Below are positions 62,318 through 64,000 of a stretch of DNA of 64,000 nucleotides, piece after piece. The DNA is from Nocardioides sp. TRM66260-LWL (GTDB taxonomy: Bacteria; Actinomycetota; Actinomycetes; Propionibacteriales; Nocardioidaceae). The stretch lies in NCBI RefSeq assembly GCF_020075545.1, contig NZ_JAIQZK010000001.1:868001-932000 (forward strand), given 5' to 3'. Numbering within the stretch: the first letter of the stretch is position 1; each line of letters opens with the position of its first letter. The notes under the pieces were generated by a model. The model searched no databases, was not told where the DNA came from, and saw only the letters and a list, made by a program, of their open reading frames with translations. Position numbers and translations under genes: made by a program.

Positions 62318-63454
62318 ATGAGCGGCCCGAGCGCGCTGGACGCGACCCCCTACGACGCCCTGCTGCTGGTCTCCTTCGGCGGCCCCGAGAAGCCCGAGGA
62401 CGTCGTGCCGTTCCTCGAGAACGTCACCCGCGGACGCGGCATCCCGCGCGAGCGCCTCGAGGAGGTCGGCGAGCACTACTTCCTCTTCGGCGGCCGCTCG
62501 CCGATCAACGACCAGAACCGCGAGTTCCTCGCCGCGCTGCGCGCCGACTTCGCCGAGCACGGCCTCGACCTGCCGATCTACTGGGGCAACCGCAACTGGG
62601 ACCCCTACCTGGCCGACACGCTGAAGGAGATGGCGGCGGACGGCGTCCGGCGGGCGATCTGCTTCGTCACCAGCGCGTACTCCTCCTACTCCTCCTGCCG
62701 GCAGTACCGCGAGAACCTCTTCGACGCGACGCAGGCCGCCGCCGGGGCCGGCGTGCAGGCCCCCGAGCTGCAGAAGCTGCGGCACTACTTCAACCACCCC
62801 GGCTTCGTGGAGCCCAACGTCGACGCCACGGTGGCGGCGCTGGCCGACCTGCCCGAGGACGTCCGCTCCGAGGCCCGCCTGCTCTTCGTCACGCACTCGA
62901 TCCCCACGGCGATGAACGACGCCAGCGGCGATCCCGAGCACGGCGGCGGCGCGTACGAGCGCCAGCACCTCGACGTCGCGGAGGTCGTCACCGCGCGCGT
63001 CGCGGAGGTCACCGGCATCCGGCACGAGCACGAGCTCGTCTACTGCTCGCGCTCCGGCGCCCCGCACATCCCGTGGCTGGAGCCGGACGTCAACGACCGG
63101 CTCGAGGAGCTGAAGGCCGAGGGCGCGGCGGCGGTCGTGCTGATCCCGGTCGGGTTCGTCTCCGACCACATGGAGGTCATCTACGACCTCGACACCGAGG
63201 CCACGGAGACCGCCGAGCGGCTCGGGCTGCCGCTGCGGCGCGCCGCCACCGCCGGGGTCGACCCGCGCTTCGTCGCCACCGTGCGCGAGCTGGTCCTCGA
63301 GCGGGCCGCCATCGAGCGGGGCGAGGCCGACGGCACCGCCGCCGATCGTCCGGCGCTGGGCGAGACCGGGCCGATGTGGAACCAGTGCCCGGTCGGCTGC
63401 TGCCGCAACCAGCGCGGCGAGCGTCCTGCGCTGTGCGGCTCGGACCCGCTGTGA
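62318..63454 (+). CDS. hemH: Coproporphyrin III ferrochelatase
   Basis: A 378-residue ferrochelatase that inserts ferrous iron into coproporphyrin III in the actinobacterial/firmicute heme pathway. It has [41 protein letters not shown], the catalytic His in [10 protein letters not shown] and Glu in [15 protein letters not shown]. The C-terminus has [18 protein letters not shown], which with an upstream Cys makes the 2Fe-2S site known in actinobacteria. The ATG at 62318 has TACGAT (62305-62310) 7 nt upstream. The next gene overlaps by GTGA. Confidence 0.95.
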   Translation: MSGPSALDATPYDALLLVSFGGPEKPEDVVPFLENVTRGRGIPRERLEEVGEHYFLFGGRSPINDQNREFLAALRADFAEHGLDLPIYWGNRNWDPYLADTLKEMAADGVRRAICFVTSAYSSYSSCRQYRENLFDATQAAAGAGVQAPELQKLRHYFNHPGFVEPNVDATVAALADLPEDVRSEARLLFVTHSIPTAMNDASGDPEHGGGAYERQHLDVAEVVTARVAEVTGIRHEHELVYCSRSGAPHIPWLEPDVNDRLEELKAEGAAAVVLIPVGFVSDHMEVIYDLDTEATETAERLGLPLRRAATAGVDPRFVATVRELVLERAAIERGEADGTAADRPALGETGPMWNQCPVGCCRNQRGERPALCGSDPL

Positions 63455-64000
63455 GCGACGCCGGCGACCGCGCCCTGGCCGATCTCGCCCTCGAGGTCGC
63501 GCGGGAGGCCGCCGAGCTGATCGCCGAGCACCGCCGCGGCGAGGTCAGCGTGGCCGCCACCAAGACCAGCGACATCGACATCGTCACCGAGGTCGACCGT
63601 GCCGCCGAGCGGCTGATCCGCGAGCGGCTCGCGGCCCGGCGTCCCGACGACGCCTTCCTCGGCGAGGAGGGCGACGACGTCGCGGGCACCAGCGGCGTCC
63701 GGTGGGTCATCGACCCGATCGACGGCACCGTCAACTTCCTCTACCGGCTGCCGCAGTACGCGGTGTCGATCGCCGCCGAGGTCGACGGCGAGGTGCGCGC
63801 CGGCGTGGTGCTCAACGTCGAGACCGGCACGGAGTACGTCGGCTGGATCGACGAGTGCGGCGTGGCCCGCTCGACCCGCGACGGCGAGCCGATCGCCGTC
63901 GCCGCCGCCCAGCCGCTGGCGACGATGCTGGTGGCCACCGGCTTCTCCTACGACCGCGAGGTGCGGGCGGTGCAGGCGCAGGCCGTCATGCGCCTGCTGC
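63451..64000 (+). CDS. Inositol monophosphatase family protein, N-terminal part
   Basis: 183 codons are visible before the window ends; the gene continues. It has [27 protein letters not shown] and the metal-binding [17 protein letters not shown], the core of the Li-sensitive phosphatase family. The substrate could be inositol-1-phosphate, histidinol phosphate or a nucleotide. The GTG at 63451 overlaps the hemH stop (GTGA), so it is coupled to ferrochelatase. Confidence 0.92.
   Translation, partial: MSDAGDRALADLALEVAREAAELIAEHRRGEVSVAATKTSDIDIVTEVDRAAERLIRERLAARRPDDAFLGEEGDDVAGTSGVRWVIDPIDGTVNFLYRLPQYAVSIAAEVDGEVRAGVVLNVETGTEYVGWIDECGVARSTRDGEPIAVAAAQPLATMLVATGFSYDREVRAVQAQAVMRLL

Overview
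This window looks like a chromosomal segment from a very high-GC actinobacterium, most plausibly Nocardioidaceae or a relative in Propionibacteriales. That is an inference from gene content and order: an HrdB-type sigma factor, a DUF7455 protein and topoisomerase IV B in sequence; SepH; an LprG/P55 pair; DUF5998, DUF4192 and AftD-like proteins; and the actinobacterial ferrochelatase with a C-terminal cysteine cluster. No rRNA, tRNA, CRISPR array, integrase or transposase gene was seen. The window is core genome with a few small accessory scars.

Layout. 0-4 kb: start of a methionine aminopeptidase gene (cut by the window edge), two small proteins, a lipoprotein sugar dehydrogenase and an ABC-2 exporter, then a 360-bp gap with a series of hairpins whose loops are runs of G (C on the other strand). 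4-19 kb: panB followed by a cell-envelope glycan locus (flippase, AftD-like arabinofuranosyltransferase, second polytopic membrane protein, DUF2613 peptide, GT2 and GT4 glycosyltransferases, DUF3068 protein, two methyltransferases, a decapeptide-repeat protein). 19-26 kb: rpsA, an acyl-CoA ligase with a TetR regulator facing an epimerase-like gene across two matching operators, coaE, and a group-2 sigma factor. 26-36 kb: oligopeptidase B facing a 5-oxoprolinase operon (pxpABC), DNA polymerase IV, DUF4192, a glutamate-cysteine ligase-like enzyme and a Usp protein.

36-49 kb: an HhH-GPD glycosylase gene whose 5' end is duplicated around a small orphan gene, then rpoD, TM2, EamA and DUF456 membrane proteins, DUF7455, topoisomerase IV B, the P55/LprG export pair and topoisomerase IV A. 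49-64 kb: a GNAT/acyl-CoA synthetase fusion, DUF5998, a phosphodiesterase-like protein, thymidine kinase, sulfurtransferase, a nested 72-bp palindrome, a two-domain fatty acyl-CoA reductase-like protein, SepH, a TRIC-type channel, an ECF sigma factor with a membrane-anchored partner, an MFS transporter, coproporphyrin ferrochelatase and the start of an inositol monophosphatase-family gene.

Expression style. More than twenty genes have a -10 box (mostly TAnnnT, some CAnnnT) ending only 6-9 nt before the start codon. This is the signature of leaderless transcription, and it was used to choose many starts. Most operon-internal genes overlap by ATGA or GTGA. Long GC-rich hairpins sit after rpsA, coaE, rpoD, panB and the DUF7455 gene. 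The most unusual items are the G/C-loop hairpin array at 3.8-4.0 kb, the duplicated gene start at 35.8-36.3 kb, the apparent ATC (or ACG) start codon of topoisomerase IV B, the decapeptide-repeat protein, and the nested palindrome at 55.15 kb.
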